Origin: Acanthaster planci
Lineage: Eukaryota > Echinodermata > Asteroidea > Valvatida > Acanthasteridae
Assembly: GCF_001949145.1 (NCBI RefSeq)
Contig: NW_019091521.1
Coordinates: 107,419-171,418, forward strand
Length of the DNA stretch: 64,000 nt
Reading direction: 5' to 3'
Position numbers and translations under genes: made by a program. The notes under the pieces were generated by a model. The model was not told where the DNA came from and did not search any database. It saw nothing but the letters and a program-made list of their open reading frames with translations. Numbering within the stretch: position 1 is the first letter of the stretch; every line of letters starts with the position of its first letter. Positions 46,230 through 59,400 of this stretch are shown in pieces.

Positions 46230-46310
46230 AGACCATCATAAGACCAGTCACGAGACCATGCACAAGACCAGTCATGAGACCATGCACAAGACCAGTCACA
46301 AGTAACAGGG
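46230..46310 (+). repeat. Tandem repeat, ~24-nt unit
   Basis: Units such as CAGTCATGAGACCATGCACAAGAC repeat about three times with small changes, and related CACAAG / GTCTTG words continue to 46430 on both sides. It has no coding content. Confidence 0.6.
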
Positions 46311-46555
46311 TAAACAATGTGAAAGGAATGCTGATGTTGTTGCGGTTCATTTGAACAGCTTGGGACTTGAAGTCAGACTGGAGGTCTTGTGTTGGTCTTG
46401 TGAAGGTCTTAAGTGGTCTCCACTACAACACTGCATCACCCACTGCAATTAGATCCAATAACGCAGACAACACAAAAGCAGAAAGAAGTTTGGAAACAGA
46501 TGTGCACATGCAAGATTTTTTTATTTTGAAATCAAAAAAGGAGACAGCAAACACA

Positions 46556-46758
46556 CAGTGGCATAACTAGAGCTGCATGTTGGGGGAGGGGGACCCAGGG
46601 GAAAACTACTGGGTGCACACACTTTTTTTGAAGGGGGTTGCAGCTGCAACTACAAAGCTGCAGCTCCATTTCAAAGGAGATTATTGACAGATTTCAAATG
46701 GGGGGGCACGGGCATCCGCCAAGAGGGCACATCCCCCTCCACCATAGTTACACCACTG
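46556..46758 (+). mobile_element. hAT-like MITE
   Basis: The element starts CAGTGGCATAACTAGAGC and ends CATAGTTACACCACTG, hAT-like termini. It is 203 bp with a G-rich interior. The flanking 8-mers CAAACACA and CAAAAAGA agree only in part, so the duplication has decayed or the ends are slightly misplaced. Confidence 0.7.
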
Positions 46759-49329
46759 CAAAAAGAACAAAGGGGGAAATGATGACAATGCATTGTCAGT
46801 GCAACATTAACATGCACCGTAAGCAGCATATTGATTAGTGGCATTAAGTAGCACGAATAAGCAGGCTTGATTACAACGCAACAAAAGCAACAAAGCTAGA
46901 GACAAAAGACAGCAGTTAGTGGAAATCAGACAGTAGTTTGAAACTGGCTTAGTGACGGAACATGCACTGGCTCAGAGTGAAGAAGACAAACGTGCAGAAG
47001 TTAAACCCACATGGTGCAATGATGACGACGTGATTATTCACCCTTGTCGGAGACTATAGACCCTTGCTGTGTTTATGGTTGACTGCACAGCAAGGCCTTG
47101 GATTTCATCTGATCAACTTTTGGGGGGCTTATCCCTGGTCGGCAGCATTCAACTGGGAGGCCCTGGAATGGCACTTAGGAGTCCTTATTTTCTGAATGGC
47201 GCACAGTTTCATGCAATACAAATGGGCCTGCTGCTGGTGGGGGACGAGACGAGGGTGGCTGAGGGGCCAGGCACCCTCAGTTGGCAAAAACTACAAGCAT
47301 CAAAATTCCCCACAGGATTGATCACAGAGGGGGCGTGCTTTCAAAACCAAAAATCAACAGACTTAAAACATAATAATGTCACACTTTGTTTACAAACATG
47401 ATGACAAAATGAGAGTAAAGTCGAACTCTGCTATTATGATGGTTTAAAGTCAAAGATTGAGGGGAGGTCAATTTGGGGGTTTTGAAATATGTGGAAAGAC
47501 TAACCCTTCTATTAAATTCCAAATTTTTAGCAAGAACAGATATTTAAAAACGTCAGTTTCATAACAATTCGGACAAAAGCAGAATAATGCCACATGGTCA
47601 CCAAAATGTACTTTTACCAAAAGCGTTAGATACCATTGGAAAGGTCCTTTTCAGCTGATATAAAAAAAATCATATAAACTTCGCAATTTTTGAAATTTTG
47701 ACTTTTAGCTCATTTTCTGTTACAAGTCACAGATGCGCTTTCCTGTGGGGGCTGAATGGGTCATGGCCCACCCCACTACCAAAGGAAAGTATAGCTGTAT
47801 GTAAACAAAGCATGATGTCATTATGTTACAGGTCTATTGGGCTAGCAATGCTGGCCACAGCGGACCTTGTCTAAAGAGTCAATGCCTTTTTTACAGCCTC
47901 AGCTGTGATTAGCAATCAAAGAGGCTCGCAACGCTCACTGACAAAAGGGTGAACATACACGCAGTCATCAATCCACATTATCCCAGTGCCATGCCCAAAA
48001 AACCAAGCCCCTACTGAGAGGTCCTTTTTCTTAAAAACACTCCAGATTTCCATTAAATGCCATGTCCTACCCAGCAGTTTGAAATCATTTCAGTGCTCTA
48101 GGCATTTATAAATGTATCATAATTTATAAAAAGATTAAAAAAAGCACACTTTGAGAAATAATTTTTAAGTGTTTTGGCCAATGACAAAAAAGCACTTGTA
48201 TGCAGTAAAAAATTAAAAAGGTCATTCATAATTCCACAAAGTATAAAAATATGTTTATAAATGACATGTACATTGTACATAATATTAAGCTCCTGTTAGT
48301 AAACTGATCTACCAATGTATTTTGAAATGAAGGAACTTTCAAAGAATTTTGATATGTTTGGACCTAATTTCTTTTGTGAAAATGAAGTAAATAACAAGTT
48401 TAATAGGCCCTCCATATTTTGTGAAGTCTATGGAAGAGCAAATGGAGATAAAGTTAAGATCAAACAAACCCCCAATACATAATGACATTTAAACTGGAAA
48501 ACATAAACATGCAGAGGTCTGTCTAGTTAGAGAAATTGTGCGAGATATTGCTTGCGGTAAACTATTGCAAACTCAACAAATCTTGACAGCAGATAGCAAA
48601 TAATGGTTTGGTATGCATGAGTCGTATCTCCTCTCACTCCAACTTGCTCCTTACAATTGTCTCCCTAGCGAATTTTTCTCAGGTTACTGAACGGTTTGGT
48701 GAAGAAAAAAAAATCAATCACAAAACATTTACTGGACAGAAATGTACATTGACAATTCAAAACTTTCTATCAACTGTGGGTGACTTACAGTAAGTAGAAA
48801 GAACCTTAATTTTCAATTAGTTTTCAAGAATGCAAGTCAGGTTCTGGTAAGCAGCTTGGCAATAAGGCCAGAGAAGCCTACCTTCACCTCATTAAGGCCT
48901 GATATTAGTCCAGAAGTTGCTACGAAGAGCCTTGCCTGAAAACTGGAATCCCTGCAATGTTTTTCTTCAAATTTCACACGGGGATAGGCCACTGTTCATG
49001 GCCACATGTACATGTACATTGATGTACGGTGCAGTATTAAACTATAACCCTGACAGTCCTCAGTCCTTCACCTGTTGGAGGACTGAGGACTGTTAGGGTT
49101 AATGGACAATTCAGTGCTATTCAGAGAACAATTTTTTTAGAAGAATGTCATGAAGAAAGTGTTGAAGGAATATTCACATGCCAATGCTTGGTAAATCTGA
49201 GCTGGGGTGGTCTATTCAAACATGACAAACAAACCACAGCATTTCCATGGAGAGTAGAGGATTACAAAGTGAGTAAACAAGAGAACGCTTCATGCATTTG
49301 AACACCAATGGATGTGCAACGTGTACACA

Positions 49330-49511
49330 GAGACAAGTTTGCCAGCTATGAATACAGGTAAATAAGGAAAGGAAAGTTAAAGTAATACACGTGGTGTGAA
49401 GGAATCGTTTAATACAATAAGAGACAAGTTTGCCAGCTATGAAGACAGGTAAATAAGGAAAGGAAAGTTAAAGTAATACACGTGGTGTGAAGGAATCGTT
49501 TAATACAATTA
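49330..49511 (+). repeat. 91-bp tandem duplication
   Basis: Bases 49330-49420 and 49421-49511 are nearly identical (two differences seen: AATACAGG/AAGACAGG and CAATAA/CAATTA), starting GAGACAAGTTTGCCAGCTAT. It is a recent tandem duplication downstream of gene B. Confidence 0.92.
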
Positions 49512-50230
49512 GACTGAAAATAAAAGTTAACTGTAAGTGTAGAACAGATGAAGAGAACATTATTGAAAAGGCACTGTAAACAGGTTCATTTGTCACAGCT
49601 AACCTTTAGGCCTAACGTCTGTAGTTTTCAATAATTTACTGCAAAGACACTGACACCAACGCTGTGGAAGTTGTCAGGATAACTCAAAATCCAGTGTGCA
49701 TGTGATATAGAGCGTGTGTGGGTTTTCACTGAAGGCCAGCTACAACTCTTTCTTTTAGGTTCCATTCAGACGAACTTCGTTTGCCGTAAACAAAAATCTT
49801 GCGACAAAATCTAATGAACTTTTTAAACACATTTTGCAGAGAAAATGAAAGAGAAAACTTCTTTGGACCCATACTCCCAAAGCCTTTATTCAATTTTGTC
49901 TTGCCTTTGTGCGTATTTCAATTACAGATTCTTAACCAATAGGCCTCAAGTTGTGATTACGTGGCCCGAAAAATTCAGAGCTACGACCAAATAATAAAAA
50001 ATAATTGCCCAATACGAAGAAATTATTAAAACAGGATCAACATGCACAGTCTGGAATTTCTCAAATTTCAACTGTGAGGTTCAAGATCACTACTTGACAA
50101 AATCTGAGGAGGTTGCTTATTGCCTTGACAGTCAATCACCTCAGAAAGCTGGAATTGTGAGTGGCCCTTCAACACATGCTATCCTGGGTTTAATAGCCTT
50201 AGAAATCCACAGCGGTTAGTGAGACATATG

Positions 50231-50431
50231 TTAAATTGCATCATTTTCAATAGTGCGAAAGCTCTCGTTACTCACTCCGGCTTCCTCGGCCTTGTTGGAC
50301 TTGTCCTTGAAGAGGGCGCTGATCTCTTCAAAGCTCTTGTTTTTGGTCTCCGGCACGAAGAAGAAAGTGAAGACGAAGAAGATGACGAGAAGAACAATGA
50401 AGATGAGGAAGACGTAGTTCTGCAAGGCATT
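50231..50431 (-). CDS. SLC2A-like: Gene B last exon: helix 12, PETK and C-terminal tail
   Basis: After CTTTTGACAG the exon reads [11 protein letters not shown], helix 12, [18 protein letters not shown] and a polar tail ending ENDAI before TAA. The tail is longer than in gene A by about eight residues. A different ending from gene A would be expected to give different cytoplasmic partners, which is inference. Confidence 0.95.
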   Translation of the reverse strand, partial: NALQNYVFLIFIVLLVIFFVFTFFFVPETKNKSFEEISALFKDKSNKAEEAGVSNESFRTIENDAI

Positions 50432-53400
50432 CTGTCAAAAGAGAGAAAATCCCCAAAGAGACAATCACTGGGGCTGACCCTGATGGGCAAACTTGAATTC
50501 CCAAACACACAAGTTGGCTTTTAAATTGGAGACAAATTTTGATGAAGCAAGAAAAAACTGGCACTCTGTCGACGTGACTAGCATTGTACATCATGGGTTT
50601 CCAGAAATTTCATTCCCTGATTTTTTGCCTGTTGTTTACCTGTAAACACTACATTTACTACACAGATTCACTGAATAGGGTCAGGTAGCTCCAGACTAAG
50701 GCCCATTTACAGGACTACTTCCATATCCTTGCACTTCACCAAAACTAGAAACACAGGGACTTTCCGATGAAGGGCCTCTTATTTCAAACATGGTTTCATT
50801 CACCTAAACAGTTCATTAATCCAGCCGAACTAAAACCTCCTGACTGTTTTTGCTCATGATATCGTGGTCTCTATTTTGTCATCTCAATGCTGCTATTCCT
50901 TTACTACACTGATTCATTCCCAATCATTGAATGGGCCGATAAACACAGTCAGGATCTTTTGGGTCTGGGGACCAGACAACAATAAATACCGGTATGTAGA
51001 GCCCAATGGCTGTTTCCTCAGTAGCTTCGGGTCAGGCAACTGGGCACGGGTGATGAAGCCATCCATGCTTATCAGCCCAGCGAATGTATTTGCCGTTGAG
51101 CATTGGTAAGAGTTGCAGGTTGTGTGGTGGGCCGGGCCAACCAGATGTGTGCCTCAATCCCAACAAGGACTTTTATTGCAGCCTGCCATAGTTTAACGTT
51201 CTTTGACACCACTGTAATCTTGGGATCTACTTATTTACCGCTGTCTGGTTCCCAGACCAAAAAGATCCTGACCGTATTAATCACCCACTCCACAACTGGG
51301 AGTGAATCCGTGGATTAAATAAATAGCAGAGCTAGACAAAATAGACACGCTAACAGGGAACGGTTGGGGAGCTTCAGTTCTGGTGAATCAATAAACTGCT
51401 TGGGTGAGTGAAGTCATACAAAAATATGACACTCATAGGAACCTTGTTAGAGAGTGATGGCTTTTGATCTAGTTTGGGCGTAGGGCCAAGGACACGGAGG
51501 TAGTCCAGTAGAGTGGCCCTAGTCTGGGACCAGGGCCACTGCATGCCTGGACAGCCTTATTTTACATACGGCCATGCTTCCTGTAGCATGGTTGTTAGGG
51601 ACTCATAAATGTACTTGAGGCATTCTGGCAGGCCCCTCTCCATTCTCAAGGGTGACCAAACCTGTCACCACGGTGATACATTCCTTTTGTAACACGTCCA
51701 CTCAAGTATTCTGCCTTGGATACATGTAACTGATTTTCACATCACTCCCAAAGAGAGTCCATCAAATGGAAGAAATACCTAAACACTGCACTGGCTTCCA
51801 TATCCAGATTTTATACAAAAGTAGTGTTGTTAGTCTATCCCAGACACCCCCCCCCAAAAAAAGACATTTTTAAAAAAAGACACGAGTTCATTTACTTGTA
51901 GGATCGGAAAGAGAAGTCCCACAGCAAAGTTGGCAGTCCAGTTGACACAAAATGCGATGCTTATAGCAGCTGGCCTGGGTCCCTGGGAGAAGAGCTCGGC
52001 CACTATCAGCCAGGGTATAGAACCTGTTGGGGAGAATGGATCCACTCCAGTTAGTTGGCCATGAAGGGCACCATTTTCATGGCTCAGCTGACCATGGTGA
52101 TAGGATTCTATGATCACTACTCTGAGTTTAAAGCATTAGCAGATTTTTTTTAAATACGTCTATCAAAAGTCAGTCGCAAGTCAGTCACAGTTCAGTCGCA
52201 TGTCAGTCACTCACTCTAGTCACTCTACTTTTGAAAATTCTGACTTTCAGCTCATTTTGTGGTGACGGGTCACATGACAACAAGACAGGGACAACCACAT
52301 TTTCCACTTTACCTGGCCCTATGGCAAATCCTACTGTAAAGAACATAACGCACACAATGCTGACGTAAGATGCAGGAGACCAGGAATCCTTCGGGAAAGA
52401 AAAAAGATGAAACTGAAATAACCGTGTCCCAGAAAAGAAAAGACCATTTGAGGGGAATCAATACAAATGAAATCTGTTTGTCAGACAGACATGACTTTGA
52501 CTTCACTCTTGAGGTTTACCCTTTAGTCCCTATTACAAGGCATTTTTGCAAGTTACGGAATGCCCCAGGAGGTGGAAAAGCCATTGGCCGGTTGTGACGG
52601 ATTTAAGTCAGAAGGTTCTGGAATGGTTTGTCCAAATAGGCAAAACTGGAAATTAGGCATGGGTCTGGAAAGACAGAGGTGGGGCTAACAGACAGCCCGA
52701 GGGGCGGCTCACCTTGAGGAAGAGGAAGCCTGTTAGGAAGGCCGCCGCAACTGTCATGGTGCCCAGCCCAATGAGGTGCAGCAAACGCCGGCCGCTGCGG
52801 TCCATCAAGGGTACCTGAAGCGCAGAGAGCGTTACAAACAATCCACAATGTATGCAAACTCTTGAATGCCCTGGTTCAAACTAGTGACTAGGTTTTGGCT
52901 CTCAGTTCATCCTCATTAACTCCTAAATGCTGAACTCCCAAAAAAAGACAGGACAACGTCAAGGCACCAAGCCAATTAAAGTTATGGCAGCTTGGATGTA
53001 CTTCACTAAATCACACAAACACAATTTGGCAAGTTTAGAAATTGGAAGAGGTTATGACCTTCCTACTGAAGGGAAGAATTCACTAAGAAGGGCTTAGCCT
53101 CCTCCAACTCTTAAAGTTTGAAACTTTATGGGTACACTAAACTTGAGAAAGCCACAGTACTCACACTGATGATAGTCATCAGCACCATAACAGCACCTGT
53201 GCTCAGCGTGGCATATTTCGCATTGTCCCCTGGCACTCCAGCTGTGATGAAGATATCCGAGGAGTAGTACAGCACCTGTTGCACAGAATGAACAAAACGA
53301 AAGAAGAATGCGAAGACTCACAAAGATCACAATAGACCTTTTTTTTCCCACCCACGTGACTGGATGGCGCTAAATGTAAACAATACCACTGGGTCTGGAC

Positions 53401-56400
53401 CGCCTTGGCCACGGTGATTGCATACATTCCTACGGGCAGCTTCAACCACGTGCAAATGCACGTGCGCACACTGCACGCTTGACTAGTTTATCTGAAATAG
53501 GTAGATTACCTACCGTTACAACACTATGCACTCATTACCATCACAACACAGCGGTCCAGCGCGATTGTGACATCACAGGAAAAATGTCTATAGGAGTGCC
53601 TACTGTACCTCCATAACAGAAGGCACAGTGTGCACTGACAGCTCTTAATCAATTAACCTATTGCCAGTTGTGAGTCAGCTTCACCCCTTTGACAACTTGG
53701 AACACGTGTACTGGTGTGTACAAGCTTGAGAGTTCAACTCGTCAGGCGCCCCTGGGAACATGAATGGCGTGAGTTGGTTTTGCCAATTTCCTTGCATGGT
53801 TGACACCAGCTCCCAGGGATACTGTACACAAAAGGTCGCTTTACAGCCACTAACGCTAACCAGTTAGGAAAGCACGGGCAGGAAGTGTTGCATCGCCAGT
53901 CCAGCGGTCTACTGTCCCGGACATACCTACTGGTAGGATAAACTTTATTCGTGCACGTATTGTTGGCACCTGATCCTGGTTCACTCACCGCATTGATGCC
54001 CGACAGCTGCTGCGACAGCTGCATGACGATGCTGATGACCAGCGGCCGACGCAGCGCGGCCTGCGTGAAGAGCTGCAAGATGCTGATACGCTCCTCCTTC
54101 TGCTCCTCCGTGTACTCCCTCCGCATCTCCGCAATCTCGTCCTGGATCTGGGAGTCGCCGCGCAGCCAGACCAGGGCTGCAGAGAAGAGGAAATAACGAT
54201 GGGGAGGTGAGAGAGCGGTCAATCTGGACAAGTCAATATTTATATCTAGGGATTGTCTGAGCACCTTGATTGGTCTATGCAGGTGGTTTTCATCAAATGA
54301 TAAAACATGGCTGAGAAGTGTTAAAAACCCATCAGTGATAAAAGTGGACCCTGAATCCAGACAAAAATGTCAAACTCAGCAATTTCAAGCGATTTGGAAA
54401 CAAAAGATCTGAATCACAGTAAAATCTCGATACCTCGAATATCTGGGGAATGGACAAAAATTTCGAGTTATCCAAAATTCGAGTTTAAAGAAGGTCCCGA
54501 TTTCTTTTGAAGTTAAGTCATTATTACGATGTGTATCATAACATGCACCTATACAATGATGCACAGTTACCGTAAACCTCCCTATGATGACTTTTGAAAT
54601 GACATTGTGGTTATTTCATATTTTGGCGCCACAAGTTTTTGTTCATAGAAAGACATTTTTGCGGAGGATTTTTTGTGGTCAATCGGCTGATAAATAATAG
54701 ATTACATGTACTGTTAATCATTTAAACTGTGTACCTTGGGTGGCAAATCTTTCTTTTGCGTTGTGAATGTGTGACACATTGTGGTGGTCCCATTTCTGAT
54801 ACCCCACCGCACCGCAACGCAATGCTGCGCCTTGCACATGCACACTCGGGCGGGGTTCCCCGATGAGTCAGACGACTTTTTTCATCACGAGGGTGCACCT
54901 TTTTGCGCTTAAATAAAATTTCCTAAAAACAAAAATGCTATTGGTGTCTCTGTCTTTATTTTTTGTTCTTCGTTCTTTATTTTCAAACTTTTGTTTATTT
55001 TTTGGGAGTGAGATTTGGCTACACAAAAGCTCTGCGTTGCAGTCACGTGGTTGGTCCACTGCTTGTGAGCACGCTGTGGTTTGTGGCTCTAATCGGGCAG
55101 CCATCGCACGGGCGAGGGCAAGCAGTTGGGCTAGACCATTAGGCCAGACTTCACTTCCGTACGTGTGGCGCATGCAGTATACACAAAGATCTGCAATGCA
55201 TTGACACAGCCACAGCAAAGAGCCATCAGTTGGCCTGCCGACACATTGTCTACAATGGGCCCATGGTAACAATTGGGTCAATTCCTGCAAGTAGGATTTT
55301 GCGGTCGTGGTGTGGTTTACATGTCTAGATTGATCATTATTGAAGCGCTTGCAAGTGTTCCTGTGTGAAAAGACAAAGTGTGCGTGTCAGAAATGATTCA
55401 AACTAGACCCGCGTTCTGTTTACACTTTCTGGAAGTATTTTGGCGGTGGTTTCTTTTGGATCTGCTACACAAAAACTTCAAGGTAAACGAATCCGGCAAC
55501 GTGAGCAGTTCGAGTTTAGGCTTTGTTTTGTACATAAAAGCCTATTCTTTCGGCGGGAATTAATTATTCTTTGAGTTAAGCGGAGTTTCGAGTTAGCTGA
55601 CTTTAAGTTATCAAGATTTTACTGTATCTCTCTTGAGATGGGTAGTACATACCCCTGAATCCAGACAACAATGTCCACTTCAGTGTTTAAAGTTACTTGT
55701 AAATGAAAACTCGGAAGTAACTCTCTTGAGATGGGCAGTGGGCAATGATGAAGCTGGGATCACTTTTTGAATAGGCTGTGATTCAAAATCGTCTTTTAAA
55801 AACTTGAGAGAGGAATCTCTGTGATAGAGGTTAGAAAACTGCATAAAGAATGATGCCTGCTTGGTGCACAGAAGGCATGGCAGATGTGAGTTCTCATCTT
55901 ATGCTTTGAACTGTTCCACAGGATGTCAAGGTACATGTATGTATAGTGTGACCTTTGTCAGGGGTTTCGATCATTTTCTTCAAGCCATGAGTACAATACC
56001 CACTTCCTTGCTCAGAGTAGTGTCCAGTACTCTTTTGCCCGCAATATTTGTATCAGGGCTCGAATTAACAGGCGCAGGTAGCTAAAATGCACCCGTTTGT
56101 CTCAGACGGGCGCCGGAAGTACTTACGCCCGTTTGATTCATGTACCTGAACATTTTTACTGTTTGTTTCTACTTTTGTCATGAAAATACCTGAACTTTTT
56201 CACTTCACTCACGCCAATACGCACGTTATCTAAACCCCTGCTTTGTGATACATGTATGCGGCATAAACTGTCTCATGACTTCTATGTACATGTAAATGTG
56301 GTGTAAACATAAGTGATGCTACACCAGTTCATATTGGTTTGTGAAATCCACAGCCGTTGAAGTGCATCAGTAACAGGCAAACACAGCTTACAATATTCCT

Positions 56401-59400
56401 CCCCCCCGTAACAAGGACCGGATTATTTGGACTCTTCCCCAGTGCCTGGACTGCCTTCAAGTTTAATACCCACCTTTCTCTGCATTTTTCTGTTTGTCAC
56501 GGATGATCAGTAAGTAGCGTGGGCTCTCAGGACAGAAGGGCAGGGAGAGAAGCTGGAAGACGGCGGGCACAGCGGCAAATGCCAGACAGACTGACCACAG
56601 AGCGTCCGTACCTGCAATGGTCACATGATGACTGGATATCATCAGGAGAGTTTATCACATTGACAGGGCTCCCTGACCATGTGTCATGTAATGACCGCCC
56701 ATAATCATCCTCCAGTGAAATGTTGAGTTACAAATACGATGACATGGTAGAAATCTGTACAGTGAAGTGGCCAACATCGTACACGTTGCAACTTTGGTTG
56801 TACGCACTTTGCAATAAAATATGGCATTGGGGCTTCGTCCACTGCCTTTCTGGACAGAAGACACTTTACTTGAGTCCTTGATGGGAAAAATTGGATTGAA
56901 TTTGTCACTACATAAAATCAATTTCACTGGATATTCAGTGGCCACTGTTTGAAAGCTGCTTTCTAATTGGCCCTGGCCCTTTCAATAGAAAGATGCAGAC
57001 AGTTGCTTCACATCTTCCAAACTGGAAGGAGGGGAACCCGTGTCGCCAGAGCCCTTACCTAAGAGCACCGGAAGACCTAGGATCTGGGACAGGAGAATGC
57101 CCACTGTCACGCCCAGCTGATTCATCACGCTGATCGCCCCTCGCAAGTTGAATGGGGAGACCTCCGACAGGTACATTGGCACAATGCCGGTATTTATTCC
57201 TGTCCACAGTAATAAACGGTTAAGAATCAAAACTAAGACAGAAAACAGACAGGAAATGGACACAAAACAAGCAAAAAAACATTTGATCAAGTACATGTAC
57301 CTCCACAATGTGATGATTCAACAGTCAACACCTATGGAATGATTGGATTGGACACATCCAGAACGACTAGCTGCAGGAATTAGAACCACTTGCTGAAGGA
57401 ACGGTATTATTGTTGGCTGAACATTTCAATTTCTCAGAAAGGGCAAGATACCTGTATGACGGCCAACTTTTGACATAAAGCCCAGAGTCATTTGAACAGT
57501 GCTTGTACAATACTTCTCTCTGCAGCCTCATATTTTCAATTATTCTGGGGCACACCTGTGGAGCAACACTTGCCCTTACCGGTACGACAGGCGCACAGGG
57601 TTCCTACACCTAAAGGACAATTAAATTCCATGACTTTCCTTGACTTTTTTATGACCAAATTATGAATATCCATGACTCAATAACGCCATTTTTTGTTACT
57701 ATTCAGACATGTAAAGTTGCAAATAAAATCACACCTTTTATGCCCTTATTTCTGATGATAGAAATCACACACAGTGTCTGAAAAATTCCATGACTTTTCC
57801 GTGACTTTAGTCAGTTTTACAAAATTCCATGACTGTTCCAGGCCTGGAAAATGAAAACAAAATTTCCATGACTTTTCCAAGCCGCGGGAACCCTGGGCAC
57901 AGTAGCCAAGTTTAGTTCAACAAGTGGTTCACCTCCACAGACTTCTTGCACTTTATGCGTGTGAGCAAACCAAATGGGGATATAATGTTCCCATGTCATG
58001 CGTAGGTGCGTCAAGGCATGCCTGACATCTTAACCAGTCAGTCGGGCCTGTTTAACACACGTAGCCAGATTGTGTTTACATGTCCATGAACTGGATGAGC
58101 TTCTGGCCAAACGTAATCTGGGAGTTTTCAAGTGATGGCCAGAGGCAATGGCAGTGCTGGTGTAGTCTCCTGGATGTGTCCAGTGCACCGACAGACACAC
58201 TTACCGCAGTTCAGACCGATAACCAACCGTCCGATGATCAACATCTCGAAGGACCAGGCCACTTTGCTGAGTCCCATCAGCAACGCTGCCACCAGAGCGA
58301 TGAAATTGTTGAGCAACAGGGTCCCCTTCCTGGGATGGAATTCAAGAAAAGCTTGAGGGAGCAGCTAAATGCAACACAGGGCAACAAAGTGCCAGTCCAC
58401 ATCTCATACACCTTTTAAATCCAAAACATCGGATCAGGTTAGAGGCTGGTTTCACAAAACATCTTTCTTAACTCCCTTTGATGTGTGCACCCTTTCCTTA
58501 TTGAGTGCGGAATGCTGTCTGCATCATCTTTTAAATTGTTCTTGACAGCATTCCTTCAAATTTTTTATTGCCTTGTTTATAATTTTATTGATGCCATCAA
58601 CGGTATCGTTGCTCATCAGAGGACAGACTTTAAAGGATCCAGGAAATGAATTTTTCTTAGTATCACTTTTTGTGTACATGTATCTCTGTACCCTTCTTTA
58701 ATGTGTGGAGACGGTTTGACTTCTCTTGTTTTGCGTTATGTGAGCTGAAAAGTGCACTTTTAAAACATTCAAAGTTGACCACACATTTCTGGACAAGTGA
58801 GGGCGTTTTTGCTTTGATGTTCAGTTTGAATGTTTTCATGTTCAAATTGTGAACTCCAAATTTGCTTTTTTGAAAACAGTTCTGTGGAAAGGTCGCTGGC
58901 TGGCTTATTGCCACAGGAAATGAAATCTATGATAGCAGGGTGTAACAAATCTAGAAGTTTTCTATGCACAAATCGGTGCAACAATGAGATTCAGTGCCTA
59001 GGATGACATCATAGTTTTGCTCATGAATATATGCAAATGTGTATTAGCATAAAACCCCCAAAGCTCCAAAACCTGGGTTAAACTTGCAAAACAAAAAGTG
59101 AAAATAAGATTAATTAAAACCTAAAGGTGCAATTTCAAGGGCTTTTGTAAAATATTTGTATTTCATGGTCCCTTGAAAAGAGAACCAAATACCTCTTCCT
59201 CTCCTCAGCGCAATGTATGGATATAAATACTAAAATAATGATACACAAGGACGTATAGCTGAGCTGCAACGGGGAGAGAAGATATGAAAGATGCCTACAG
59301 CCAGTTCATCACTTCAGGATGAAACAAATTTCTCAGGTCCTGGTAGCAGCAAACGTTGAGATTAACTGACTTTCTGATGTTGCTTTCACACCAAGTACAA

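Larger units (their letters stand above)
44031..50230. other. Interval between the two convergent transporter genes
   Basis: I see no gene here. It contains degenerate (C)AAGTCC / GAGTCCA repeats (about 45.6-45.75 kb), a GACCAGTCATGAGACCATGCACAA-type tandem repeat (about 46.23-46.30 kb), a hAT-like MITE, AT-rich unique DNA and a 91-bp tandem duplication. A TTTATT at 49885-49890 is an AATAAA on the minus strand, about 340 nt past the gene B stop, and may end its mRNA. Confidence 0.5.

Noticed and set aside
50219-50524. 101-codon plus-strand ORF rich in glutamate
   Set aside because: It is the antisense of the last gene B exon and the intron before it.
54868-55290. 140-codon minus-strand ORF
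   Set aside because: It lies inside the pogo-like element, shows no transposase or other domain, and ends in low-complexity lysine/asparagine text.
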